Below are positions 27,601 to 36,087 of a stretch of 64,000 bases of DNA, piece after piece. This DNA comes from Acanthochromis polyacanthus (Eukaryota; Chordata; Actinopteri; Pomacentridae). Numbering within the stretch: the first letter of the stretch is position 1; every line of letters begins with the position of its first letter. Location of the stretch: NCBI RefSeq assembly GCF_021347895.1, contig NC_067125.1, forward strand, positions 23,973,621 to 24,037,620, given 5' to 3'. Under the pieces are notes generated by a model, which saw only the letters and a program-made list of their open reading frames with translations, ran no database searches and had not been told where the DNA came from. A program made the position numbers and the translations under genes.

Positions 27601-30067
27601 ACTTTACTGATGTGAGAGGTCAGAGGAGAATGAGCAGACTGGTTGGAGATGATAGAATGACAACAGTAACTCAAATAACCACTGGTTACAACCAAGAAAT
27701 GCAGAATAGCATCTCTGAACCACAACACGTCCAGAAGATGAAGAAGATGGGCTACAGCAGCAGAAGACCACACCAGGTGTCACTTCTATCAACTAAGAAC
27801 AGGAAACTGAAGCTACAATTCACACGGGCTCACCAAAATTAGACAACAGAAGTTTGGAAAAACATCACCTGATCTGATGAGTCTCCAGCTGCAACATTCA
27901 GATGTTCAGAACTTGGTGTAAACAACATGAAAGCATGGATCCATCCTGTCTTGTGTCAATGGTTCACACTGCTGCTGGTGTAATGGTGTGGGAGATATTT
28001 TCTTGTCACACTTTGGGTCCCTTAGTACCAACTGATCATGGTTTAAACTCCACAGCCTTCCTGAGCATTGCTGTTAACCATGTCCATCCCTTTATGACCG
28101 CAGCGTATCATCTTCTGATGCTACTCCCATCAGAATAATGCTCCATGTCACAAAGCTCAGATCATCTTAAACTGGTTTCTTGAACATGACAGTGAGCACA
28201 CTGAACTCCAATGGCCTCTACAGTTACATCTTTGGGATGTGGTGGAACCGGAGATTGGCATCATGGATGTGCAGCCGACAAATCTGCAGCAACTGTGTGA
28301 TGTTATCATGTCAAAATGGACCAAAATCTCTAAGGGATGGTTCCAACACCTTGTTGAAAGTTTGCCATGAAGAACTCAGGCAGTTCTGAAGGCAAAAGGA
28401 TTTAGGTTTACCTAATAAAGTGACTAGCGAGTGTATGTAACACACGTGACATGAAACAAAAAATCAAGTATCTGTAATTCACATGAGAAGTTGAGGGAAC
28501 AATGTTCTACTAAAGTTTGTTATACCTTATGGTTATCCCTACAAAAGTTGCTTTCTGCAAAAAAAAAAAAAAAAGCTGGAAAATGACCAGCTCAGAGGGT
28601 TGAGAGAATAATTACAAAGTCAGCAGAAAAGTTTGAACTCAGCACAGGCAGGCTGACATGAAGAAGCCCTGGCTGTACTATTGATCCTTTGACAGGAGCT
28701 GATTGATTGTGGACATAACATTGCTCAGGTTTAAGTGCACACCCATGTTGATATCCCATGTCAGTTACTTGATTGCACAAATTCTGTTCAACTCTGCTGG
28801 GCGGTGCACATTTCCCAACTCAGTGCCACACAAATAATACAAATACAAACGCTAGAGTTCAGTCACTCACCAGCTGATCAACACTTTGCAACGTGGTGTT
28901 CAGTGTGACCACTCTGAAATGCACTGAAAGAAATTCAAAAACATTACGTCACACTTTCATGTCCCATTACAAAGTAACAATTACTAAAATTTACTATTCC
29001 TTCTGTTATTCATGTTAAATTCTTCAAGCTAACTTTCCTGTGCCTCTTTAAAGTTGGTAGTTTTGTGGTTGTCAGAAGCTGTCCATCAGCATCACAGACA
29101 TGAACATGCATCCAGTAATATTCTAGATATCTTTTATATATATATATATATATACAGTGGGGAAAATAAGTATTGAACGCGTCACCTTTTTTCTCAAGAC
29201 TCCATTCCTCAACAAAAGACATGTTGAAGCTCGTTTAAAGTTTGCTAAACAGCATCTTGACAAGCCTGTAGAATACTGGGAGAATGTGTCTGGTCAGATG
29301 AGACCAAAATTGAACTTTTCGGCTGTCATACTACATACCATGTTTGGAGGAGAAATGGCACTGCACATCACCCAAAAAACACTGTACCAACAGTGAAATT
29401 TGGAGGTGGAAGCATCATGGCATGGGGTTGTTTCTCATCTCATGGTACTGGCAAACTTCATATAATTGACGGAGCAATGAATGGAGCCGTGTATCGGGAA
29501 ATTCTTGATATGAATCTGCTGCCATCCACCAGGATGAGATGTGGCTGGACCTTCCAGCAGGACAACAATCCAAAGCACACGGCAAAGTTGACTCTCAAAT
29601 GGTTTCAAAAAAGAAAATCAATCTGTTAGAATGGCCTAGTCAATCACTTGACTTAAATCCAATTGAACATTTGTGGAAAGAACTCAAGAAAAGGGTTCAC
29701 CAGAGGGCACCAAAGAATATTCAAGATTTAAAGACAATCTGTGCAGAGGAATGGGCTAAAATCACACCTGAGCAGTGTGGGCGATTAGTTAAAACATACA
29801 AGAAGCGTCTGGAAGCTGTCATTGCAAACAAAGGCTTCTCCACCAAGTATTAGATGAGTCTCAGTTAGTGTGTTCGATGCTTTTTTCCTGTGTTATCTCA
29901 CTTAATTCCACATAATCATTATTTATGGACCTGAATGTTGTGATTTCTTTTCATGTGTGGATTATTTGAGTTAATATCAATGTCTGGTAGAAATTTTGTT
30001 TGAATTGCATCTTTGGAAATAAATGTGATGAGAAAAAAGTCGACGCGTTCAATACTTATTTTCCCCA

Positions 30068-30104
<37 letters not shown>

Positions 30105-31969
30105 TATATCATTCCAGTTTTCAGTACAGTGTGAAGTGAAGCTCTACAGTTTTAAATAAAATCTGGTTGCAGCTTCATAGCATGACTTTACAATGACCCA
30201 CTGGTAGACAGCATGTTAGCAAAGTGCTCTGACAATAATCCATTAAACAGAATGTGCCCCATTTCTTTAGAACAACCATTCCAGCATGTGGAGGGCTGAA
30301 ATCAGGAAGGTAAAGGTGACAGAACCCTAGGGGACAGAAATAACTAAGTTGTTTCAGAGAAGGCATCATTACCTTTTTCATATAACATATAAAGACATTT
30401 TTTTTCAGATATTTTCCAAACATTGCTTTTTTTCACTTAAACTTATTTCACTTTTTCCAATGAAATGTTTCATTAATACTTATGCCACTTTTTACATACA
30501 TTGCAAGAATGCTTTTCTATCCATGCATTTTTTTTTTTACACATGTAACTAATTTATTGAGAATTTATATTGACTGACTTTTTGTGGAAAAAATATACTT
30601 TCAATACGAACTAACATCATATGCAATACTACATGATAATACAGTTAGGTGTCTTGGCAGTTGTCATGTAAACTATTTTTTGGTGCACATGGATACAATT
30701 TTCTCCTTTTTTGTGATACTGAGTACGTCTGTCACTCCACGTATTTCAGTTGGAGGTATTTTGTACCTTCATCATGTTTCTTTCATGTTTCAATTTTATC
30801 AGACAAATATACAAATAAGAAATGCAGTTTTTTTTTAACAAGCTGCAATAAAGTACTTGTTTTGTAAATGTGTTGTTTTGGGCTCAAACTACCAGTTTTA
30901 CTAACTTTAGCAAAGCATGCCGGAAAACTTTTGTCCAAAAATACTTATAAGAAGAATGTGTGCTGCCTACAGATTTACTTCTGGACAGAAATTTTACTGT
31001 TTTTAAATAGACTTTTTAAAAATGTATTGATCATATACACAACACATCAAATATTGTGGGAATTAATTTTCTATCCTCCTGCTGCGTGACTGTTCCTTAT
31101 TGTTTATAGAAGAGGAAATCTGTCTGTATATAGTGTACACCATCAGCATCACATATCATCAGCTCAGAGTTACCTGTTTGTCCTGGAAGGTAGATTGGTT
31201 TATCCGTTTGGACAAATGTCATTGGGTCATAGGTTTTGATCGTGACGTTCTTGACCACTCTTGAGTGAAATGTGCCTTGTACCTTTACCTCCACATGCTG
31301 CACTTCCTCCTTGAGCTCTGCTTGAGGCTGAGGCAGAAAGATATTTTAAACAACATTTAACAGAGCCAATAACGAAGTAAAATACCACGGCTGCTTTCTT
31401 TGTATTAAAGTAGTATCAATATACTGGTATTAAGTGTCATAAAATCCCCAAAATATTGTCCAATTTAATAAAATTTGTATTTGAATGAAGACATTTTCAA
31501 AGACTGTTTTTGAAAATGAGCACATAAATCAAAACCAGTGGTGGAAGCTGACCGTAAACAGAGAGCACTGATAAAAGGGAATACTGGATTTCCGCTGGAA
31601 AAGAGTTGTCTTCTCGCGTTCCGATATCAAAGTGACGGTCATGAGCAGAGTCTCGTTGGGGTAGGTGAGACTTGCACACAGTTTGGTCTGAACTCCAGCT
31701 TCAAGGACTGCAGGAAACGTCACCATGTACTGCCTACAGACAGACAGATTCACACATATACAGCTGTTACTGTCACTCTGATGAGGAAGAAACCTCAGCT
31801 CAGTATTCATGTGATTAAGTTAAAAAAAAATCACTCAATAAAAACTAACCAAATGATGTAATTTCCTCAGACAGTAAAGATAAACTTACGGCCCAGCCAG
31901 TGCTCGGCTCACACACATCCAGAAGGCACACAGTGCCCATGTCCACGTCTGAATCCCAGGACGACCCAT
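1..31969 (-). CDS. a2ml: alpha-2-macroglobulin-like proteinase inhibitor, gene A (exons 1-25, 3' end outside window)
   Basis: Secreted broad-range protease trap. In this family a protease cuts the bait region, the protein closes round it and a buried thioester can couple to it; the C-terminal domain then binds a clearance receptor. Twenty-five exons (3021 nt, 1007 codons) were placed by reading splice sites and checking that all phases match. They cover a signal peptide, the MG domains, the bait region (7450-7820), MG7, the start of CUB and the thioester exon with GCGEQNM (403-423; Cys near residue 950). Exon layout follows mammalian A2M, including the 21-nt exon 5. The receptor-binding end lies beyond base 1. 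Gene B upstream is a tandem paralogue. A2M, A2ML1 and PZP cannot be told apart from this window, so the symbol is the generic fish one. No frameshift or stop was seen in the placed exons. Confidence 0.93.
303..479 (-). CDS. a2ml: gene A exon 24: thioester exon
   Basis: Encodes [27 protein letters not shown] (403-423) is the intact thioester; the Cys codon is 418-420. Donor GTCAGT, phase 1. Nearly the same as gene B exon 24. Confidence 0.95.
883..2374 (+). mobile_element. degenerate Tc1-like transposon in gene A intron 23
   Basis: Ends are inverted copies: CAGTGGTGGAAAAAAGTTTT on the left, CAGTGATGGAAAAAAAGTTT read inward from the right, with TA at the right edge. Inside, broken frames on the plus strand resemble Tc1 transposase ([12 protein letters not shown] near 1510, MFHQDNAP near 1793). 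Many stops; not functional. Confidence 0.8.
2906..2989 (-). CDS. a2ml: gene A exon 23: CUB-TED
   Basis: Reads [20 protein letters not shown], matching LKLPPNVVEESARASVSV. Donor GTAAAA, phase 1. Confidence 0.92.
3393..3444 (-). CDS. a2ml: gene A exon 22: CUB, 52 nt
   Basis: Reads [18 protein letters not shown], matching PEGLEKETTFNSLLCPSG. Donor GTCAGT, phase 1. A tRNA-like repeat scrap lies just beyond the donor. Confidence 0.9.
3535..3619. repeat. (CA)n microsatellite
   Basis: About 40 uninterrupted AC units next to a Tc1-type element end. Confidence 0.98.
3616..4529. mobile_element. non-coding Tc1-type element in gene A intron 21
   Basis: Left end CACTGTTTAAAAGTTTGGGG, right end CCCAAACTTTTGAACGGTAG: inverted copies of a terminal repeat common in fish Tc1 elements, followed by TA. 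No transposase remains. It is interrupted by a 533-bp insertion. Confidence 0.8.
3766..4298. mobile_element. SINE-like dispersed repeat nested in the Tc1-type element
   Basis: Flanked by the 8-bp direct repeat AGCTGGAA (3758-3765 and 4299-4306). Removing the insert restores a continuous host element. The insert ends CTTTATATACAGTCTATG, seen at the ends of many fish dispersed repeats. No open frame. Confidence 0.72.
4564..4685 (-). CDS. a2ml: gene A exon 21: MG7-CUB
   Basis: Reads [20 protein letters not shown] and [10 protein letters not shown] (mammalian VPEHGRKDTV). Donor GTTAGT, phase 0. Confidence 0.92.
4862..4988 (-). CDS. a2ml: gene A exon 20: MG7
   Basis: Reads [19 protein letters not shown], matching HCICANGRQTVSWAVTP. 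Donor GTGAGT, phase 1. Confidence 0.93.
4989..6874. other. gene A intron 19, nothing recognised
   Basis: AT-rich intron of 1.9 kb. No coding similarity, terminal repeats or tandem array seen. Confidence 0.7.
6875..7097 (-). CDS. a2ml: gene A exon 19: MG7
   Basis: Reads [20 protein letters not shown] and [20 protein letters not shown], the MG7 hallmark ([20 protein letters not shown]). One codon shorter than the gene B exon at the SPEF/SPQGF position. Confidence 0.94.
7450..7576 (-). CDS. a2ml: gene A exon 18: bait region
   Basis: Ends [14 protein letters not shown], the [11 protein letters not shown] sequence just after the bait region. Upstream are possible protease targets such as VVRTDTM and GRSF. 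The acceptor ATCCAG was chosen because it alone keeps phase 1; its pyrimidine tract is poor. Confidence 0.82.
7730..7820 (-). CDS. a2ml: gene A exon 17: entry to the bait region
   Basis: Starts [18 protein letters not shown]; the GLxMATNLL part is shared with gene B, after which the two diverge. The acceptor TCTAG is good. The donor GTGACA is weak but gives the shared phase 1. Confidence 0.82.
8090..9060 (-). mobile_element. degenerate Tc1-like transposase in gene A intron 16
   Basis: Minus-strand frames read [20 protein letters not shown] (from about 9010), [26 protein letters not shown] and [16 protein letters not shown]: the head, first-Asp region and DLNPIE block of Tc1 transposases. The catalytic WxDE is changed to WMAE. 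Outer ends were not resolved. Confidence 0.75.
9465..9587 (-). CDS. a2ml: gene A exon 16: MG6, before the bait region
   Basis: Reads [19 protein letters not shown] and ends AYTVFK. TTTTCAG acceptor, GTAATA donor. Gene B has the counterpart at 58584-58724. Confidence 0.88.
9649..11010. mobile_element. solo LTR in gene A intron 15
   Basis: Begins TGTCATGG, ends TGTAACA and is flanked by the 5-bp direct repeat TGGAC (9644-9648, 11011-11015). GTATATAAAC at 10436 is a TATA box for a plus-strand transcript. No internal retroviral genes, so it fits an LTR left by recombination. A second element is nested at 9695-10239. Confidence 0.72.
9695..10239 (-). mobile_element. short TIR element with a Myb/SANT-like remnant, nested in the LTR
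   Basis: Termini are inverted copies (GTTGAGTTTCCGTTAC; GCTGCGTTTCCATTAC). A 73-codon minus-strand frame (9768-9989) starts [17 protein letters not shown], resembling the Myb/SANT-like DNA-binding domain of PIF/Harbinger second proteins. The family is inferred; a 3-bp target duplication could not be fixed. Confidence 0.5.
11336..11485 (-). CDS. a2ml: gene A exon 15: MG6
   Basis: Contains [16 protein letters not shown], the family's ALRAVDQSVLLMKP motif before the bait region. Fifty codons, phase 0 at both ends. Confidence 0.93.
11486..12938. other. gene A intron 14, nothing recognised
   Basis: AT-rich, no long frame, no terminal repeats noticed. Confidence 0.65.
12939..13084 (-). CDS. a2ml: gene A exon 14: MG5-MG6
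   Basis: Reads [20 protein letters not shown], matching APVARLLIYAVLPTGDVIGD. Donor GTCAGT, phase 0. Confidence 0.92.
13205..13268 (-). CDS. a2ml: gene A exon 13: MG5
   Basis: Reads [20 protein letters not shown] (mammalian LIMAKGGIVRTGTH). Acceptor CTCTCAG, donor GTGTGT, phase 1. Confidence 0.88.
13843..13929. repeat. 87-bp direct repeat, copy 1
   Basis: Copy 1 ends TTTTCTGTGATTACAG and is followed at once by GTGAGT, a perfect splice donor on the plus strand. Copy 2 is at 14341-14427 with one mismatch. Confidence 0.93.
14341..14427. repeat. 87-bp direct repeat, copy 2
   Basis: Same sequence as 13843-13929 except one base, but followed by AATAAAG rather than GTGAGT. The flanks differ, so this is not a simple tandem unit. 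Confidence 0.93.
15129..16125 (+). promoter_or_regulatory. possible antisense promoter and spliced non-coding transcript in gene A intron 12
   Basis: TATTTAA near 15130 is followed by GACAG|GTATGT at about 15190 and again at 15472, both strong plus-strand donors sharing CGACAGGTATGT. An AATAAA lies near 16122. The block is richer in GC and CpG than its surroundings. It could be an LTR-type promoter or a lncRNA; no protein frame was found. Confidence 0.3.
17549..18175 (+). pseudogene. LINE ORF1 fragment (L1-type RNA-binding protein)
   Basis: 208 codons: a heptad-rich coiled coil ([27 protein letters not shown]), then [14 protein letters not shown], the start of the L1 ORF1 RRM/CTD, and [19 protein letters not shown]. 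The N-terminus looks truncated compared with complete L1 ORF1 proteins. It binds element RNA in working copies. Confidence 0.85.
19917..20713 (+). pseudogene. LINE reverse transcriptase fragment
   Basis: Blocks [50 protein letters not shown] and YADDILF are the RT palm motifs of L1/Tx1 LINEs, spread over different frames with stops. The YADD metal-binding site survives. Confidence 0.93.
20714..20935 (+). mobile_element. tRNA-derived SINE inserted in the LINE RT
   Basis: The head GGCATGGCTCAGTGGGTAGA and GGTTCGATCC are box A and box B of a tRNA-type pol III promoter. The tail GCGCTATATAAATACAACC is the L2-like tail of V-SINE-type elements. LINE coding similarity resumes after it. Confidence 0.85.
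21465..21960. repeat. mixed repeats 3' of the LINE
   Basis: A GC-rich stretch to about 21690, then CTTGGCGGAGGTAAAG (a fish LINE-tail motif), then an inverted tRNA-like SINE head (GATTTGAACCGGGGATC, about 21820-21900). Boundaries uncertain. Confidence 0.5.
22859..23083 (-). CDS. a2ml: gene A exon 12: MG5
   Basis: Seventy-five codons with [18 protein letters not shown] and [12 protein letters not shown], aligning with the MG5 core. Donor GTGAGT. The next intron is 9.6 kb long. Confidence 0.9.
23084..24031. other. gene A intron 11, nothing recognised
   Basis: AT-rich unique-looking sequence without long frames or terminal repeats. Confidence 0.65.
24032..24193 (-). CDS. a2ml: gene A exon 11: MG4
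   Basis: Fifty-four codons, [19 protein letters not shown] onward, with [12 protein letters not shown] (mammalian TTDEHGLVQFSI). Donor GTGAGT. Confidence 0.92.
24295..24404 (-). CDS. a2ml: gene A exon 10: MG3-MG4
   Basis: Reads [20 protein letters not shown], typical of the start of MG4. Acceptor TTTTCAG, donor GTCAGT. Confidence 0.88.
24544..24661 (-). CDS. a2ml: gene A exon 9: MG3, with a GC donor
   Basis: Reads [19 protein letters not shown] and ends VEEEGTG. The donor is AG|GCAAGT, the usual form of a GC-AG intron; no nearby GT keeps the required phase 1. Confidence 0.88.
24770..25095 (-). mobile_element. tRNA-type SINE, minus orientation
   Basis: Read on the minus strand: GGTTCAAATCTCAGCCTGGG, then GGAGTTTCCATGTTCTCCCT, the GACTGGTGACCTGTCCAGGG block and a (GGAT)n tail. 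The same family occurs at 44.4-45.0 kb and around 50-51.9 kb. Confidence 0.75.
25474..25603 (-). CDS. a2ml: gene A exon 8: MG3
   Basis: Reads [17 protein letters not shown], matching YTYGKPVPGHVTVSICR. Ends CYNETKQ; donor GTACAG, phase 0. Confidence 0.93.
25694..25778 (-). CDS. a2ml: gene A exon 7: MG3
   Basis: Reads [19 protein letters not shown], the VLPKFEV start of MG3. Donor GTAAGT, phase 2. Confidence 0.93.
25863..26022 (-). CDS. a2ml: gene A exon 6: MG2
   Basis: Begins [11 protein letters not shown] (mammalian DPKGNRIAQW) and runs through [11 protein letters not shown] to FKVEKY. Donor GTAAGT, phase 1. Confidence 0.92.
26023..27087. other. gene A intron 5, nothing recognised
   Basis: No coding similarity or clear repeat structure seen. 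Confidence 0.65.
27088..27108 (-). CDS. a2ml: gene A exon 5: 21-nt microexon in MG2
   Basis: Seven codons, YDFIEIK, between TTTGCAG and GTAAGA. Mammalian A2M has a 21-nt exon at the same place (IPLVYIQ). Confidence 0.85.
27278..28433 (+). mobile_element. degenerate Tc1-like transposon in gene A intron 4
   Basis: Ends CACTCACTGGCCACTTTATT and AATAAAGTGACTAGCGAGTG are inverted copies flanked by TA (27276-27277; 28434-28435). Plus-strand frames read [37 protein letters not shown] and [10 protein letters not shown], a Tc1 transposase with frameshifts and stops. Confidence 0.88.
28871..28923 (-). CDS. a2ml: gene A exon 4: MG2
   Basis: 53-nt exon reading [18 protein letters not shown], matching VKFRVVSMDENF of mammalian A2M. 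TTTCAG acceptor, GTGAGT donor. Confidence 0.92.
29136..30101. repeat. (TA)n microsatellite split by the Tc1 copy
   Basis: TA runs at 29136-29154 and 30071-30101 lie on each side of the transposon, as expected for TA-targeted insertion. Confidence 0.9.
29155..30070 (+). mobile_element. internally deleted Tc1 inside a TA microsatellite
   Basis: Perfect inverted ends, CAGTGGGGAAAATAAGTATT and its complement, flanked by (TA)n. The transposase lacks its DNA-binding half: it starts at [17 protein letters not shown]. Then come [30 protein letters not shown] and [16 protein letters not shown] with frameshifts (29200-29853). Confidence 0.9.
30102..31173. other. remainder of gene A intron 3, nothing recognised
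   Basis: AT-rich; short T runs only. Confidence 0.65.
31174..31327 (-). CDS. a2ml: gene A exon 3: MG1-MG2
   Basis: Contains [15 protein letters not shown], the conserved FVQTDKxIYKPGQT motif of the family. Donor GTAACT, ends in phase 1. Confidence 0.93.
31553..31733 (-). CDS. a2ml: gene A exon 2: MG1 domain
   Basis: Starts [13 protein letters not shown], like the YMVLVPSLL start of mammalian A2M MG1, and contains LTYPNETL. The acceptor is clear. The donor GTCAGC at 31547-31552 is weak but gives the phase 0 that exon 3 needs. Confidence 0.85.
31890..31969 (-). CDS. a2ml: gene A exon 1: start codon and signal peptide
   Basis: Reads [20 protein letters not shown] then SRALAG, a hydrophobic leader with a small-residue cleavage site. 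Donor GTAAGT, phase 2. An upstream ATG at 32000 is out of frame, so the ATG at 31969 is preferred. Confidence 0.85.
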
Positions 31970-32003
31970 GACCGACTGTGATGATCCTCAGAGTCAGCAT
32001 CTG

Positions 32004-32010
32004 TTAAATA
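32004..32010 (-). promoter_or_regulatory. TATA-like box upstream of gene A
   Basis: The minus strand reads TATTTAA about 35 bases before the gene A start codon, which would give a very short leader. This is position plus motif only. Confidence 0.35.
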
Positions 32011-32223
32011 GCTGCTGATACAGAAACCCAGCCCAGCTTCTCTCACACAAACACACCCCTACTCATCATGCAACCACCTCCTTGGACTTCGAGGCATTTC
32101 ACAAGTCATTCATTTACAGATCTTATACAGTTTAATATGATGTATAAAACTGGCTGCAGATAAAAGCATATTATAAACAATTTAGTCAGGCAAGGTCTGA
32201 AGCTGAAAAACAGTCATTTCAAG

Positions 32224-34885
32224 TCGGGATGTTCAACATTGGCTTTTTTGCTGATAACTGATATGCTGATATTGTCCGACTCTCAATTTCTGATTCTGTT
32301 ATCAACTGATGCCGATGTATGTGCCAAACCATCGACATATTGTTAGTCAGGTACAGCAAGCTTGTTACTGCAGCCATAACTGCAGTGCTTAAAGTGAAAA
32401 ATAATCCTGAGCCTGAACTTTTTTGCTTTTGAGTGGTTGTCAGGTACAATCTATCTAACTAATAAGAAACTCAGATATCTGCCTTCACCAACTCAGACTA
32501 CAGATTATAGTAAAACCAAAAAAGGTCAGTAGGTGGTGGTAGGTACTCCATCTGACTACAACATTGTGCAAATATATTGTTTAGCAACCAGTCAGCCAAA
32601 AGACATGGAACAGGACATTGATTCACCTTTTAACAATATGTGCACCATTTGCACTATTCTGAAATACAATTATGTAAACAGTTATTGTGAAAATAAAAAT
32701 ATAATTTATAACAGCAAACTATAGCAGGGTTTCTGCAGATATCAGTCAGTTAAATGTAAAGCTTTTTAATGCCATTTTAATTCTGCACTGTAAGAATTTT
32801 AATGATGTAACCGTGAACTCAACAAATTACATGGGTTTGTTTTCTTATTTTTTGTAAAAGATGATTTTTATATGAAAATTGTCCCTTTTTTCCCATTTCT
32901 GAATCCCGAAACCACCCCTGACCACCCACAGGCTGCAGTCATTCTCTGAAATTCACGCTTTCTTGCCATTTTTGATGGAATTTGCGTTTCCTCATTTCCC
33001 AGCTATCCCCCACCTGGTCCAGGCTGCTGGCCACTTTAACCCTCCTGTTGTCTTCATTTACGGACACCAAAAATATTCTTTCCTTGTCTGAAAAACATCC
33101 AAAAATTAAGCAAAGAAAAATTTCCCCAAATTTCTGAAAATTTGCAAAACAATTAGGAAAACAATTCCAATAATTCCTGAAAAGTTTCCCTTAAAAGTTT
33201 CATTTTTAAAAAATCATATATATCAGTAAAACTTCTAAAATTTTCTTTAAGAACATTCACATAAAAATCTTTTTGTGAATGTTTTTAAGAAACATTTTTT
33301 TAACAATTCTTTTTCTCCACCAAAAAATGTTCAAAAATTTCCTAAAAATTTTTAAATTGTGGACATCAGAAATGTCAGTGTGAAAATATATTTTTTTACA
33401 CGTTTTCTAACTTTAAAACATGTCAATTTTGACCCGCAGAACAATACAAGTGTTAAAAACATGCAGTTTTTAGCAATTTTACATGACTGGCTGGAACAAG
33501 CAGAAAGAATTTTTAATGCCACTGAGAATCAAATTTCATGATTTTTAATGCCATTTAAGATGTTAATTTTCACAAAACTTAATGACTATTAATACTTTTT
33601 GTGCCCTGCAGAAACCCTGTATAGTTCAGTTCAAGTAACAAAAAAATGTGCTTTAAGAACTGGTAACTTAAATCCCCACAAATAAATAAGAAAATGAACA
33701 AATACAGTTTGCTACAGACAACTACAGTTCAGTTCAATGAAGAAGAAAGAAACATTTACGGCGCTACAAGAACTGGTAAGTGGAATCTTTATTTTTCCTA
33801 TCTATTTCTTCTTTCTTTCTGACATCTTTTACTTCTTCCATAGTGTTGAGGCATTGGTAATGTTCACTTTCCTGTTCACCAGATGTTGAGTTAGTCTGGC
33901 TGCTTCCTCACCAAATAATCAAACAAGCACATTAAGAATTGTGTCCATGCTCTGGCTACTGGCTTCATCATATACAATGGAATTGAGCTTTTTATAAAGA
34001 TTTTTTCTGAAATGCTGGTGCTATATTGTGTATTTATGGAACCAGCATGCTGATTCGACACGGACAGCTTTGACAAAGAACTTTTATCTTCAGTCAGTTT
34101 TTTACACAGATTAACGAGTGGCTTAGATCTGGTGAACGACAAGTTATGTTCTGCAATGAACGTGCATACGCGTATTTTTAAATCACAAACAGGTCAGTCA
34201 TTGATATCGCTACCTCAGCGGTCAATGTTGCTCCCGGTAAATGAGTTGTGAGTTTTACAGCGTGGACAGCAGAAATTTTAGGGGAGGTTCCAAATGACAC
34301 AAGGACCACCTGATAAGAGTTTTTCAGTGATGTAGCTTATAGTCTGGATCCATGGATTTGTTAAAGATTTCTGTATCATTGCCAGATAGCACCACAACAT
34401 CACTGTAACCATGACAACAAGTGAACACTACATCAGCTACCTGCTGCTGATCACATGATTGTGATCCTACTACAAATCCACCTCTGCGGACTTATCAGTG
34501 GGAAATTGTACGACTGAGCAGCCTTTGCGGAGTACTGTGCTCTCTGAGTGCCAGTATGGACTCAACTCAACTCCACCCATTCCATTGGTAGACGAACTCA
34601 ATTGCTGATGTAGTCCTGTCTTTTTGCCAATGTCGCACGGCGGAAATCCGAGATGATGTCATAATACTTTGAAGATGCACTTGTTTACACGCTTCACAAT
34701 GCAGTTTGATGATGTGATCATTTGAGTGCCAGTAAATGCCGGCAGAATTCAGGCATTGCTTCATCAGTTCTCATGAGAGGCAAAAATAAAAAATAAAAAA
34801 ATGATAACGATATTGACCGATATTACATTTTTATACTAATATCAGGTCGATAATGTCGGTGGGCCGATATTATCGGACATCCCTA
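32224..34885. mobile_element. hAT-like element, 2.66 kb, between genes A and B
   Basis: Ends TCGGGATGTTC and (inward from the right) TAGGGATGTCCGATAATATC; both read GGGATGTyC. Perfect 8-bp target duplication ATTTCAAG at 32216-32223 and 34886-34893, the hAT signature. No transposase frame was recognised; another element is nested at 32725-33619. Confidence 0.8.
32725..33619. mobile_element. non-autonomous TIR element nested in the hAT-like element
   Basis: Perfect terminal CAGGGTTTCTGCAG at both ends in inverted orientation, flanked by TATAG. Interior AT-rich without a recognised protein. Confidence 0.78.
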
Positions 34886-34893
34886 ATTTCAAG

Positions 34894-36083
34894 ACATATA
34901 TGATGTGGATTTGTTCCCCCAACTTCATTCAGTTTATACAGTAACAAGGATGTATTTACTAAAAGTGGACGACACTCAGAGCTGTAACATCTCTCAAGTT
35001 TGGCACATTCCTTCCATGGTGACAAAGGCCCATTGAAGAGCTTTAGTCTTTAACTAGCATTATTTCTCGAAATCAGTGGGAGGAATTAGTGTTACACAAA
35101 GTGCAGTTTTGCAACGATGCCATTTACCCAGCGTGGGATGTTTGCTTCTGTCTGCAAACTCCTCTTAACCTTCTTACGGATGCCAAAGAAAACATGTTCC
35201 CCAGTAAGTAAACTTTTGTGTGGTGATAGCGTCCTCAAACATGACTCATGCATCACAGCAAAGTAAGAAATGTGCTTACTGTTTGAACTTTCATTCACAG
35301 CAGCATTTGTCACATATAGACATTGTATTCAAACACTTTTTAATGTTAGTGACACGCAAATTATTTTGCTTTTTTAAAACTGAAAAGGTGCATGCAGTAG
35401 CTGGAGTGACTTGATCTTCATTGTAAGGATAAATATGTTTGAAATGGCTACTCTTGTTGTTCTTCAGGTATAAACTCTACAGTAAACACAACAGATGATA
35501 CTTTAGCCCACTGCAACACTGGCATCAGCTTCAGGAACAGAATCAGTGTTACTCCATGTGCTATGTTTAGTCTTGACCTTCTTTGATCTTGATAGTATGT
35601 TTTTACTGGAAGAAGAGTTGCATTTGATGCTTCTACATTTTGAAGAGGGGAAAGCTTAAACAAAGGAATGTGCAGTAAGTAATTACACAGCAAGACAACC
35701 TTAAGGCATACTGTCGGTCAAAAAACTGACACCACAACAGCACTTTGATGGGGAGCGTTTGAAATGTTTATTTTTCTGAGACTCTTTATTTCACCTGTAG
35801 ACAAGTGGGGATTTTTGACCCTGAGTCATGTCAAAAGAGGCTTGTTGAGGAACATTCAACTTGTTCTGTGGACACCAGCAGTAAAGAATGGTTTTGGTCC
35901 CCCAGTAACATCTGCAGGTGTAATGGATGATCAGCTGACAGAGAACACGCTGTTGAATCAGTGATTCATTGATAATATTGGTGAAAAAGAGTAAACAAAC
36001 CCTGTCACCATGAAACTTGTTCAATGATTATTCTTTCTGTGCACTCCAGAGTAAAGTGGTAATAATACTGAGTTTTTAAGTTA
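34894..36083. other. intergenic stretch, nothing recognised
   Basis: No frame, repeat or promoter signal I could support. Confidence 0.6.
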
Positions 36084-36087
36084 GCCC

